Position numbers and translations under genes: made by a program
The notes under the pieces: model-generated
What the model was told of the DNA's origin: nothing
Seen by the model: the letters and a program-made list of their open reading frames with translations, nothing else
The model's database searches: none
Shown here: piece by piece, positions 51,295 through 63,676 of the stretch
Layout of the letters: the number at the start of each line of letters is the position of its first letter
Numbering within the stretch: position 1 is the first letter of the stretch
From: Antrodiella citrinella
Taxonomy: Eukaryota; Basidiomycota; Agaricomycetes; Polyporales; Steccherinaceae
Length of the DNA: 64,000 nt
Direction: 5' to 3'
NCBI GenBank assembly: GCA_004802725.1
Contig: SGPM01000073.1
Span: 29,563 to 93,562, forward strand

Positions 51295-53305
51295 TCAGAT
51301 ACGAGTGAGGACGCCCAATGCACCGATCAGCACGCTCACCGCGCCGATCATGAGCATTGACATGGGAGGTGTGGACATATCAGCAGCGCTACCGATGCCG
51401 TTAAATGGCATATAAGGGTCAGGTGTCGAGGTTGATGAAGCTGCCGAGCTGCCTGTTCCACCGCCGGTCAAGTTGGCACCGTTGGGCTGTACGGGGGATT
51501 AGTTTTCGGGAGAATCGCAGTCGAGAACGAAACATGTGCTTACGCCAATTGGTCTCGACTCATCAGTGAAAGCGCATGTGGAAGCTGTGCAGATACATTC
51601 TCCCTTGATAGGATCCCAGAACGGGGTCGAACAGTTACCGAGGACTAGAGAGGATAAGATGAGAGTCAGGTCAACGAGAGCATGCTGAGAAACCTACGAC
51701 GGAAGCGAGCTTGTACTCCATTCGAAGTGTCCTGGGACGGGTTGGGGTTGTCGGGGGAGGGTACAACGCTAGGGCAACCGTACTAATAGTGTCGGCAGTC
51801 TAGTGAGTAGAAGCTTTTGATGATGATACATGTGTGCTTACGCAAGTGTAGAAGGGCGCATCGGAAAAGGCGCAATGTGCGATAAGGCCATCTTCATTGG
51901 AGGGCATACCATTGCAAATCTTCGCAGTGACTTGCGGCGTCGAGCACTTCAGAGACGCAAGCGAATCGAGCTCGGCGATAGGCGTGGGGTGCCTTACCCA
52001 ATCTAAAAGCTGTTCGGTGCTGACAATCCACGCTTCATACCAGTCAGTATCGGAGACAAACATCAAGGAGACTAAGACATACTGTCCGGTTGCTCCTGAG
52101 CCCAGTCAAGGAAAGTGTTGATCATGGCGATCATAGCAGGGTCAGCGGTCGAGCCAGGCTCTGTAAGCTATTTAGGGAGTAAGTTGGCGAGTTCATTGAA
52201 GATTATAGTGAAAGCGGACATACCGATGTATGGACAGGATGTGTGTAAAGACCGAAAGGCTGTCTCTTGTTGTTGTAATGATCCAAGAACGTGGACTTCA
52301 TGTACTCCAGGGTTGCGGTGTTGTTGACCTCGGATGCGCCATTTGCAGTATCCCTACATTACAACGCGTATTATTGAAGAATTTCAGATCGGTATGTATG
52401 CATGCACTCACAGCCAAGGGTCCATCAAGTGAATACCAGCACCTCCGCGTTCATCGAATAATGCATACATTGGGACTTCCCAAAATCCAGGCAACTTCGG
52501 CTCTCCTTTACAAATCCCATCGACGGCCAAGCAGTCGTTCGCCATACCGTAATCCAGAGAATAAGGCCAGTACGCATCGGTATTAGGGTCTGTGACCGGT
52601 ACGGAAGCAGAAGATGATGAGTCATATGTGAAGCCCGATTGCACGAGAAGCTTGAGGGTATCGGCGGTATACTCCAGGAAAGGTGCACGGAAACCAATGA
52701 TGGAGGACAGAGGAATTCCGGCAAGAGCGTTCAGGGCTTGCAAGTTGCCATTGACCTCATCAGCAGGGGGCGAGCCAACATGTGTCATTCTGCATCAAGT
52801 TTACAGTGAGCAACACCTCTATGGAGCAACCACAGATGACATACGTATGGTCGGCGATTTCGTTACCAGCGACGAACCAATCCGTCACCAAGGTGTAGTT
52901 CGTGTAGTTCGTCGATGTATAGTATGTCATCTTCGGTGCACAGCCGTTCGGATTCTTGCGCTGGGGAAGGAACATATTCACAGAGTCGATGGTGTAGCTC
53001 TGGACAGCATCATCGGCAGTATAGACGATAAACATAGGCACGTCTTGCTGTAAGATGTGGAAAGTTGCCACGTAGGAGATAAGCCGTCATTCCGGCCAAA
53101 TCTCGTGAATTCTACGCACAGGAGCAAGGCCACCAGGGGGGTCTGTACTGGCACAATTGCAGTTAGGAAGCTGACATTGGGTAGCATCGCAGGAGTAGCC
53201 AGCAGCTTCGGGCGAGCTCGTTGGACCGGTGAGTGAACCATCCTGAGCGACCGCAAGGCCTGCAAGGCCCAGCAGCAAGTTGCCCAGGAGCAACTGAGGA
53301 ATCAT
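51295..53305 (-). CDS. GPI-type polysaccharide (chitin) deacetylase-like protein, CE4/NodB fold
   Basis: A multi-exon minus-strand gene of about 430 residues. Signal peptide MIPQLLLGNLLLGLAGLAVA; a Cys-rich linker (CDATQCQLPNCNC); then the NodB domain with motif 1 as VYTADDAVQ (Asp-Asp retained), motif 2 DHTMTHVG (H-T-x-x-H metal site), IIGFRAPFLEYT (motif 3 RxPF), and YWPYSLDYGMANDC. After GLYTHPVHT the C-terminal part has a second Cys-rich module (CSTPFWDPIKGECICTAST), a Ser/Thr-rich stretch and a hydrophobic end (MSMLMIGAVSVLIGALGVL), typical of a GPI anchor. It likely deacetylates chitin or a related wall polymer at the cell surface. The metal-binding residues appear intact. Introns are all GT-AG where checked. 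Confidence 0.85.
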
Positions 53306-54540
53306 CGCCGTCGAAAGGATGGACTAGAGGTTGCTGAATCGCTCGACAGCAATATATGGGAATAATGAGATGGACGTGGACAGGCTGCCCGTTGGTCTGA
53401 ACGAGCGAAAGCAAGAATTAAGAGGAGACAGAGCCCTTAGCCTGGGGGTCGAGACTGTAAAGACAGCAGAACTCGAGGAGAACGAGTGTGAGTGGGCCAC
53501 GAATGGTTCGTTTTGTCTGGAGCAGCGCGGGCTTAGCTGGCCTGACAAAAAAACGGAGAAATCAACCGGCAGTCATGAGGCTTACTGGGCGTCTTGGTGT
53601 ATTTTATTACCCCCATCACATCACTGCAACCATGCACGCGGTTGTCTGTCCTTGTTCCGAGACTCCGAACGGAGGACGGAAGGCACGACGGGCACGACGC
53701 TGTGGACGACATGAACGTGCAGGAGAAACTCGATGAAGCTTGTATCGTGATCGGCTCTAGCTATAAAGGCTTCGACGTGCCCTTGGCAATGCTTCTTGAC
53801 AGCGCCATCACCAATTCACATACCATGTCGTCTGCATCCTAACATTTGGCCATCCGAATGCTTTCTTCATCGTATTCTCTGCAGTCGATTGCCAGATTCC
53901 TGACGAAATCAAGTTACGTCGATCTTCCAGTGGGCGAGACGATTCTCATTAGAATGGAGGATGCGGTGGCGCTTTCACAGAGAAGGGGTCCAGGATGTGC
54001 GGTGTTGAGTACTTCCAGCTTCCCGCTAAACCTCCACTTTATACGTTCGAGTTTTAACGCACTCCACTTTTATACGAATCATTACTGGCCAGTACATGCC
54101 GCGACTATTGTTGGATGCTGCGCGATCAAGTCATGACGCCCGCCGCGGCTTAAGCACATCCTGCTTTCGCTGCAATGCAATAATGCAGCATCCTGTGATT
54201 GTTTTTGACCTGTGCATTCTCCCGACGCCTCTTTCGACCATATGACCAATGTCAGGAATCCTGATCATCTAGACGGAGCGGGAAAGGTGTGTGCAATCCT
54301 AGCTTGACACCAACCCGTGGTTCTTATGTCCTCGTGCCAGAAGAATTGATGCACATATAGTCGTCAGCTGGCTGCTCATTTCTGGGATTATTGTACTGCA
54401 AGCCACAAACGTCACATGAGGACTCTACACGGGCCTGTCTGAGCCGTTTTCCCCGTCGTCATTCCGACTACAGGACCATAAGAGTCGGACAAGAGACAAT
54501 GTGCGAATGAGCAGGCAATCACAAACTAAGCATCTCAAGT
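53306..54540. other. Intergenic region
   Basis: Shared upstream region of the deacetylase (-) and the pectinase (+). Open frames at 53331-53842 are not supported by motifs or splice logic. No gene is seen. Confidence 0.45.
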
Positions 54541-56774
54541 GTGACTCACCTGCTTTTGCTGCTCGCATTCGTGGGCAGCGCCATCTCGTGGAAAACCTTC
54601 ACAGTCCCTCACACGATCGGACAAGATGATACACCCAGCTTGACTGCCGCTCTAGCCACCGGAAACTTCTCGTCGGACACTACCATCCTCTTCAAGAAGG
54701 GAATTACATACAATATTTTCACACCCATCGAGTTTCCCGTGTTCACGAACGTGGAAGTGCGCATTGAGGGGAATCTGACGTATCCCGACGATATAGCCAC
54801 CATTCAGAGTAGGTTGATGCCGTCTGCCCAAAGTTTCCAAGACTCACATAGATTAAGACATAGTAGGAAGTGCAGTATGTATCTCTGCGTCCGCTTTATC
54901 CTTTTCGCCAACACTCATGTACCTTGCAGAGCTTTCCAGGAGCATGGTCAAAATAAATTTCACCTTGCTCATGTGCACCGATCTCACAACTGGGACAGGT
55001 TCGCTTTCAGTGGCGGTAGCAACGTCACCCTGCAAGGCTCAAGTGACCGGGAGTGGGGATGGGTAGACGGACTCGGACAGGCTGTAAGTAAACACATGCC
55101 GCATCATATCCCTGTCTGCTAATTTTTCTCGCCAGTGGTGGGATGCTAGCCAGCAGGTCAATCGCCCTCATGGCTGGGCATTCAGTAAGATTAACAACGG
55201 CGTCATCAGGGATATGAAACTCTGGAAGGTCAGTATTCTCATCGTTCACCTTTGTGGCATCATACAAAAGTTATACGTCTATAGCCCATTGGATGGAACT
55301 TCGCAACGAGCGGGTCTTCCAATCTTCACATTTTTAATAACAAAATCGTCGCAGTGTCGACCACAAATGTGCGTTACACCTTGCCACTACAGCTATCGAG
55401 CATTCGTTTACAAATGATCATGCATGACATGGCGTATAGTCGTTCCCATTCAACACGTACGTCCCTCGTATCTTATCTTCGAACGGGCTGTTTGTCTAAT
55501 TAATATCTTATGCATAGGGACGGTGAGATAAACCCGTACCCAACATGGTGCAAATTCTGAACCCGATCCAGGGTTCTCCGCAGGAGGCAGCAACATGCTT
55601 TTTGAAAACAACCATGTACAAAACGGCGACGACTGCCTGACCGTCGGCAGCGGTGCCAAGAACATACACTTCCGGTATGCCCATCTGTAGATCATGAAAA
55701 TGTGCATAATCCTCAACGTGTTTGGGCGTGCAGTAATAGCATTTGCGAGGGTGGCCACGGCCTGTCCATAGGGTCCCTAGGCGAAGGTGGTACCGTCGCG
55801 GATGTTCAGGATGTCTTGTGAGTACCCCGCAGCGCTCCGAATGAGATGCTTCGCGCTGAATCCATACAACAGGTTCGAAAACGTTCAGATGGTACGTTTA
55901 GTCTTGGACTCTAATTATTGAAACACGAAACGACAGCTCGTTGGTGCAGACAAACACGTTGTACGGCGCGAGATTCAAGAGCTGGACTGGGGGGAACGGC
56001 CTAGCACCCAAGTTCGTCTCGCCGTCATCCGGGTTCTCGCGAAATGCTGATAACCTGACAGTGTTACGTGGAAGAACATTCAATTTACTAATGTTCCATT
56101 CCCGGTAAGCAGCATGAATCGTACAGCTGTCCTCCTGCTTATCATACGCATGCCAGATTTACGTTACGCAGAAGTAAGATACCATTCGATTGCTCGTGGT
56201 TACGACGGCTGCTCACTGGCCGAATCAGCTACTGGGATCAGGGCGTCGGTCCTAGACCTAACAGCAGCACCATAAACAATACCCACATCCAAGACTTCCT
56301 GTTCCAGAATTTCGTAGGAGCGATCGAAGAGTGAGTCACGTTTTTTGCTCTGCAGTTTCGTAGGAATGCGCTTACTCCGTGATGACATCGATGACAGTGT
56401 ACCGTACGTCGAGGGTTCCTGCGTAAGCGACCCTTGCTGGTTTGCTGTACCGGGTGCCACAGGGAAAGAGGTGGTGATATTTGATCTATATCCTGGTACA
56501 AGTATGCGTTACACCCGTTCGAATCGATCATATATCTGATTTCGTTTCGCGGCTCTAGCAACGAACATCGTGGCGAAGGACATCTTCGGTCGAACAGAGA
56601 CTGGGGCTCAAGTCAGAGCGATGTGCAACGCCACTAAAGTGCGTCCCTCATCTGACGATTGTCTCTGAGATGAACAGCTTCGCTGACCTGGACTTTGACG
56701 GTGTGCATATCAGTAGCGATGTTGGGTTTAAGTGTTGGGATGGGCCGTTTATTCGAACCAAAGTTGGACTCTGA
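54541..56774 (+). CDS. GH28 pectinase (polygalacturonase family), start codon not ATG
   Basis: More than ten exons encode a secreted GH28 right-handed beta-helix protein of about 430 residues. Signal-like start LLLLLAFVGSAISW, then TILFKKGITYNIFTPIEFPV, WWDASQQVNRPHGWAFSKI, and catalytic motifs TDGFSAGGSNML (first Asp), NGDDCLTVGSG (Asp-Asp), GGHGLSIGS (His) and GARFKSW (RIK-like, substrate binding). The C-terminal region ends DVGFKCWDGPFIRTKVGL. Family members hydrolyse alpha-1,4-galacturonan in pectin; exo-acting forms are common in this subgroup. The Asp-Gly of TDGF is encoded across a 5-nt exon (55518-55522). The codon at the expected start is GTG (54541), with no in-frame ATG before the first upstream stop, so the gene is either missequenced there, starts upstream by splicing, or is inactive. 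Confidence 0.75.
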
Positions 56775-57112
56775 TTCATATTGCATGCAACGTGTAGAAG
56801 TCTATAGGAATGAAACTATATTTTACTTCGCGTCCACGGGGTCTCTCGCAAACAAAAAAGTCGAAATCCATGCAGCAGCGTACGGAGTCGAACCCCCGTC
56901 TCCCAAGTCTCCCGGCCCGTCGATCGACTCTACTGTTCTGAGCATCCGGGAAATGCCGATCTGTGCCTGCCCTAAACCGAGGTTCAGCCACCCACATGAA
57001 GCAACTGTACAGTCGGTTCCCAGGCTCCTCCACACCCAACAGTCACAGTAAGTTTACCGCCACGCCCGCCGTCTGCGACGCCCCGCAAGAATACACACTC
57101 ACTCTCTCCTAG

Positions 57113-58962
<1,850 letters not shown>

Positions 58963-60252
58963 TGTGAGTTGAACGAGTTATGTACTGGGGAGGGCGGGAT
59001 GAGGGGCGTGGGTGATGGGCGTTGGGGAAGAAGACGGGGGAGGGAGGAAGGGGATGCTTTTCGAGAGTCTCCATCCGTTGAAGGTCCGCTTTCCCACGCG
59101 AAACAATCGCTTTCAACAGCCCTCTCCTGTCGTATTTGCCAAGCGCCCGTCGCTTGTGTTCATCTTCCGCTCATCATTCCTGTGCGCTTGCTTTTCACAA
59201 ACAACCTCGCTTTGCGCTGCTGTTCAACATCTGCTGCCATGGTTCTCAGATAAAAACAGCGTTTCCCATCGTCAAACCCGCAAAGTGAAAGCCGTTTTGC
59301 GGTGAAGATACGTTGAGTGCCGAGGCTGCGGCGCTGCGCTCGAGCCACTCTGCCACACCCTTCACACGATCACGTCAGCAGGCTATCAAACACCGTCAGA
59401 CTCTGTCCGTTCTTGACTCGGACGACTCTCTTCAAATGGCGCGGTACTGTTCTTGTACATCCTCAATGCTTGTTTGCGACTGTACGGTCTTTATCCATCT
59501 CAAGTGATACCACAATGGGTTTACTCGTTTGCTATAAGCATATGGGCTCATTTGGCGACCCGCACTCGAAATTCTTCTGAGAAAATCACTACATCAAGCA
59601 ACGGCGTGATACATCGTATCGCAAGCTCTTGTTCGGGACGTCTCACCTTCCCTGGGTCCCTTCTGCGCTTTTGGTATCATGCTTTTACTTGCTTTTTACA
59701 CGTTACAAATCTTCTCGCGACTTTCAAACACTTTGACAATGCCACATTCAACATGAGACTCTTTGTGGACGTGGGTTCTTGTCAGTTCTTGATGTGGCTT
59801 TCCGTGGACAGCCCGTACAGAGTTTCAAACTTTTATTAAAGGATGAGTTGATGTTACGGTCACTGTGGGCCTTCGACTACCAATATTGGACACTGAGAGC
59901 TTATATACTCCGCTTCGCAGGTCCTGGCAAGGCCATGGACTTTGTGTCTGCACCACTATCACCAATACATAAAGCTCACTGGCACAAGCTGAAGACGGTC
60001 GACTCACGTGCTAAACGCGTCGCGTTGGGAACACGTGCCTGACGTGGTACGCGTTGAGCGTCATGCGTTCAGAATCAACGCGACGCGTACCCGAGGCGTG
60101 TTGCTCCTCGCGTCTGCTCTTACATAAAATGCCCTGAACACCCTCCCCTCCCTCCGAATTGCCTTTCCCCTCATCTCCATCCCTCGGCGTCGGCGTCGAC
60201 ATCCTTCTCGCTGCCGACACGCGTCGACCAACTTCAACATCCCACGACGGCC
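58963..60252. other. Intergenic region between divergent H3 and homeodomain genes
   Basis: A 1.3 kb region upstream of both genes. No coding segment is supported. The last 120 bases before 60253 are CT-rich, as expected for a leader. GCGTCGCG/ACGCGT-type CpG-rich words cluster near 60010-60100 and may be cell-cycle (MCB-like) elements. Confidence 0.4.
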
Positions 60253-61449
60253 ATGCCACCTGCCCCCCTCTCACGCACCTCGTCAGCGTATAGCGTGGCG
60301 TCCGACGAAACCGTTCTCAGCATGGACGATAACACTGTCGTTCCCAACACCCCTTCAACTGGACACGCGTCCGACGGAGGGAACTCCATGAAACGCACGC
60401 GAAAACGGTTCACAAACGCGCAGATCATTGCTCTCGAACAAGTTTTTCACCAAACATCGCATCCAACGAGGGAGCAGCGGGAGGCAGTGGCCGTTGAAAC
60501 TGGACTGTATGTATGCGTTCCCCTCGAGCTTCGCACCTCTCCTCTTACAATTCTCCTCGCATACAGTGAGCTTCGCTCTGTCACAATCTGGTTCCAGAAT
60601 AAGCGTCAGACCGAGCGGAAAATTGCTCTGTGTTACGGACCTAACTTCGGTAAAGAACCAGAAGACATCCCCGTACTCGCGCCTTTTCCCACTGCAGTCG
60701 TGCAGCCTGCTGCGACTACTCGAGCAGCACCGCTCGCAACAAACGCGTCGTATCAACGCAGTATCCGGCATAGCATACATGCACACCGGCCACAAGTGAC
60801 CACTCAATGCAAACCCTCACTGGACTCCGTTGCTTCTCGTCACGAACGTCCACAAGTCCTTCCCAAGACCCCAACAAGAGTCAGGACGTACTCGTCTCCG
60901 GACCCTAATTATGCTGGGACGTCCATGGGCGCTCTGTGGGAGAACATGCCTTCGTCGCCGGTATCACCGATCACGCCTGAGCGGGAGCGGGGGAGGGACA
61001 TCGAGTTGGTGGATTTTGGGAAGAAGGGACAGGGACGGACGAAGCGAACGTTGGAGTGGGCGTGTGCGGCGGCGCGTGTATCCGGCAGACAAGATGAACC
61101 AGAAGACGATGCTCGGACGCCCGTGGCCAATGCATCCACCAAAGGGCACGTAGGGTTCATGGTGGACGTGCGTCGTCCCGAAATGGAGGGGTTGGACTTT
61201 GGAGGGGACACAGAGGATGAGTCCGAGGCGCACGAGGCTATCACGCCGAGTAGCAGCCAGTCACGCATGAACGTGGATCCGGGCGCGCCGCAGAAGAAGG
61301 CAGTCGGCTCCGGACGCAAACTCAGATCAAGCAGGGACGTGCAGAACACCAAAGCGAAAGGGGCGATTCAGGTGATGGTTCGGAGTGGGACTCACGATGA
61401 GGAGATGGTGAATGCCGCGCTGGTGTTGTGTGGGCTCGGGAAACGGTAA
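60253..61449 (+). CDS. Homeodomain transcription factor
   Basis: Two exons (60253-60506, 60567-61449) give 378 residues. The homeodomain spans about residues 47-107: KRTRKRFTNAQIIALEQVFH, THPTREQR-type turn, then VTIWFQNKRQTERK with the invariant W, F, N and R of helix 3. The intron splits the codon for the Leu before ELRSVTIWFQNKR. The rest is disordered, Ser/Pro/Thr-rich, with a basic segment (KKGQGRTKRTLEW) and an acidic stretch near residue 320. It is not paired with a second homeodomain gene, so it is not a classical A mating-type locus; it resembles the single homeodomain regulators of mushroom development (inference). Confidence 0.88.
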   Translation: MPPAPLSRTSSAYSVASDETVLSMDDNTVVPNTPSTGHASDGGNSMKRTRKRFTNAQIIALEQVFHQTSHPTREQREAVAVETGLYVCVPLELRTSPLTILLAYSELRSVTIWFQNKRQTERKIALCYGPNFGKEPEDIPVLAPFPTAVVQPAATTRAAPLATNASYQRSIRHSIHAHRPQVTTQCKPSLDSVASRHERPQVLPKTPTRVRTYSSPDPNYAGTSMGALWENMPSSPVSPITPERERGRDIELVDFGKKGQGRTKRTLEWACAAARVSGRQDEPEDDARTPVANASTKGHVGFMVDVRRPEMEGLDFGGDTEDESEAHEAITPSSSQSRMNVDPGAPQKKAVGSGRKLRSSRDVQNTKAKGAIQVMVRSGTHDEEMVNAALVLCGLGKR

Positions 61450-61764
61450 GAGTGGGTCACATGGTTGAAGGGAGATGGGGTTGGAGTACCATACCCAAGG
61501 ACACATTCGCCTCACAAAGGCTCGGACCTCGCATGGACCAGACATACCTCACATCGGTATCATGAGTACAGACTCTTGCACGCAACGTATCATACCATCC
61601 AGTGTTTGTTTGTTTATTACCCCGCATCCACTATCGCCGTCTTGTAAATATCTGCACTATACTAGAATTGTTTCTGTACCAATCCAATCACCCAAAGCAC
61701 TACTATACACACAACCATGTGTCCTTACACTTGTGTACATGGAAAGCAATCGTCGTTAAGAGAA
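61450..61764. other. Intergenic region between convergent genes
   Basis: 3' flanks of the homeodomain and methyltransferase genes; no gene is seen. Confidence 0.4.
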
Positions 61765-62967
61765 CTACATGCTTGTCTGCACCCAACCAATCTTGAACAG
61801 CAAATAAGCACTCTCGTCCGCTCTGCCCACCCCGCTCTGTCTTCCAATCTCGCTCAACTGAAGAATAGCCAGCCCGGGCTCGCTCGAGAGTATCTTTGAA
61901 GCGAGGGGAAACACTTCGGTGACGGTGTCTGCCAATCCTTCGTGACGGCCAGAAGGACGAAGGGCGATGATCATCCAGAACACGCCACCTTTCTGCAGCG
62001 TAGCACTGGGGCGTGCGAGCAACCGCTTGACACACGATTTGATCCACCGTGCATGCTCAGGCTCGTACACCACGTCCGCCGCTAGGATGACGTCGAATGG
62101 TTTGTCCAGAGGTGCATCATATTCTGGATGTTCCCAATCGAGTTTGAAGACGTCGACCGGCGAGAAAGAAGAGGTGGAAGGGAAGTTAGTGCGAACATTG
62201 TGTTGGAGGTTGGTGAGGACAGAGGGATGGTAGTCGGTGGCAATGATATGGTGAGGCTCGGAAGGCTGCATGAGTTTCGCAGCAACGATGCTGAGCAGGC
62301 CCGTCCCGGCACCCAGTTCCAATACTCTGGCTCCTTCCGTCATGAATCCCCATGTATCAGGATCGAGGCACATACGCTCCGAGAGTAGTATGGAGCTTGC
62401 CCAGCTCTGAAGCCCGACGGAGGTATGATCGGCGCTCAGCAACGACGCATCATTAAGCTCTACCTCCATATGTATCTTCCCAGCCCTCCCTACCGAAAAT
62501 TTGAACTTCCGAGTTAAATCTGGCTCTTCTTCATCTCTGGAGAACGAAGATAGAATAGCAGCAGCGTCGTCCACGAGCATCGTACGGGCGTTCTCTTCCT
62601 CTTCCACAAGATACATCCAATCCTCAGATTGCGCGGTGAACTTGGTAAGCCACCGAATGGCAAAGTCACGCTCCATAGAGTCTGCGCGGAGGATATCGAC
62701 GTCCTCTCCATGATCCGTGTCGTCGTCGTCGTCTTCTTCCTCCGAAGCATATCCGGAGTCGGGGACTGACGTGTCATGGATAGGATGGTTAGGGAGCTGT
62801 TTTCTCTTCAGCGATATCGTCTGGTGTAACGAGCGCGTCGGGAGGTAGATGATCTGGAGGTTGGCTAAGGCCTCGGTAATGTGATCCAGGGAGTAGGAAT
62901 GCAATCGAGAAAGAGGAGGTAGACACGCCGTGGGCGAGATCGGGCTGACTTGAGTGGTACAGCCCAT
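61765..62967 (-). CDS. Methyltransf_16 family protein lysine methyltransferase-like
   Basis: A single uninterrupted frame of 400 residues, one of the few intronless genes here. An N-terminal region with an acidic insert (EEEDDDDDTDHGED) precedes the seven-beta-strand methyltransferase domain: TSVGLQSWASSILLSERM, motif I VLELGAGTGLLSIVAAKL, IIATDYHPSVLTNLQHNV and FDVILAADVVYEPEH. The family (METTL21/22, yeast Efm and Rkm5 types) methylates lysines of translation factors, chaperones or ribosomal proteins using S-adenosylmethionine. The exact substrate cannot be told from sequence. It ends in GWVQTSM. The start is the first ATG of the frame. Confidence 0.85.
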   Translation of the reverse strand: MGCTTQVSPISPTACLPPLSRLHSYSLDHITEALANLQIIYLPTRSLHQTISLKRKQLPNHPIHDTSVPDSGYASEEEDDDDDTDHGEDVDILRADSMERDFAIRWLTKFTAQSEDWMYLVEEEENARTMLVDDAAAILSSFSRDEEEPDLTRKFKFSVGRAGKIHMEVELNDASLLSADHTSVGLQSWASSILLSERMCLDPDTWGFMTEGARVLELGAGTGLLSIVAAKLMQPSEPHHIIATDYHPSVLTNLQHNVRTNFPSTSSFSPVDVFKLDWEHPEYDAPLDKPFDVILAADVVYEPEHARWIKSCVKRLLARPSATLQKGGVFWMIIALRPSGRHEGLADTVTEVFPLASKILSSEPGLAILQLSEIGRQSGVGRADESAYLLFKIGWVQTSM

Positions 62968-63373
62968 GATCTATGAATCGTATCTTCTATGAAAGTCTTG
63001 GATTAGCTTCTGAGTATGGTGAAGAGTCGTCTATAGCTGGTAAAGCAGCAATCTATGTGGATGAGAGTAGATCTAGAGGGTATCTTCTAGATGGGATAGC
63101 ACGTCTATAACGGAGTCTGCGAATGGTGGCAACCAGGAGTAAACGAATCCACTCCTGGTTGCTATTGCAGAAGAATAGGCATCTTGACGAGTAGAATGTG
63201 AGGATGACCGAGAGATACAACTTGAAAAACCGAACGGCGGCAGCGCGTTCAATTGAAAAAATTGAAAACGTGGCCGGCAATCAGTTTGCTCGGGCTGTGA
63301 TCGGTGCCGGTGATTTTGAACGTTGAACGCCGACTTGCTGCCATCCCTCTTTCCAAAAAGCCACAACTCAGAC
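62968..63373. promoter_or_regulatory. Divergent promoter region
   Basis: 406 bp between the start codons of the methyltransferase (-) and the GON7-like gene (+). No gene is seen here. Confidence 0.4.
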
Positions 63374-63676
63374 ATGTCTCAAGCACGAAACATCACAATC
63401 TCGTACGAGCTGCATCCACCCGCCGATACGCCATCTACGAATCTCTCTGCATCCACAAGTCACCAATTCCCTGTATCTTCCAATCAATTGGATCTCGGAG
63501 AACACTACGAAACCCTGAGAGGATCTCTCGCTCAGGCGAAGGATGTAGTTGGGAATGAGCTGACAGAATGGAAGGATGTTGTTGGGAAGCTCGAGCTCTC
63601 CAAGGAGCCGAAACCACCTAAGAAGTATGCTGAGCTTTATGATGAAGAGAATGATGAAGAAGTGGAAGAGTCATAG
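63374..63676 (+). CDS. GON7: Probable EKC/KEOPS complex subunit Gon7
   Basis: An intronless frame of 100 residues starting MSQARNITISYELHPPADTP. It has a short beta-like N-terminus, a Ser-rich linker, one amphipathic helix (YETLRGSLAQAKDVVGNELT, EWKDVVGKLEL) and a strongly acidic tail (LYDEENDEEVEES). Size, order and acidic end fit fungal Gon7, the small partner of Pcc1 in the KEOPS complex that makes t6A on tRNA. The family is poorly conserved, so this is a shape-based call. The ATG at 63374 is the first in frame. Confidence 0.5.
   Translation: MSQARNITISYELHPPADTPSTNLSASTSHQFPVSSNQLDLGEHYETLRGSLAQAKDVVGNELTEWKDVVGKLELSKEPKPPKKYAELYDEENDEEVEES

Noticed and set aside
56860..56960. Possible minus-strand tRNA: an exact B-box-like word (GGTTCGACTCC, complement of 56884-56894) followed by a run of six T.
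   Set aside because: No A-box, acceptor stem or properly paired T-arm could be found around it.
60253..61449. Homeodomain gene as part of an A mating-type locus.
   Set aside because: No divergently transcribed partner homeodomain gene and no MIP gene nearby; neighbours are H3 and a methyltransferase.
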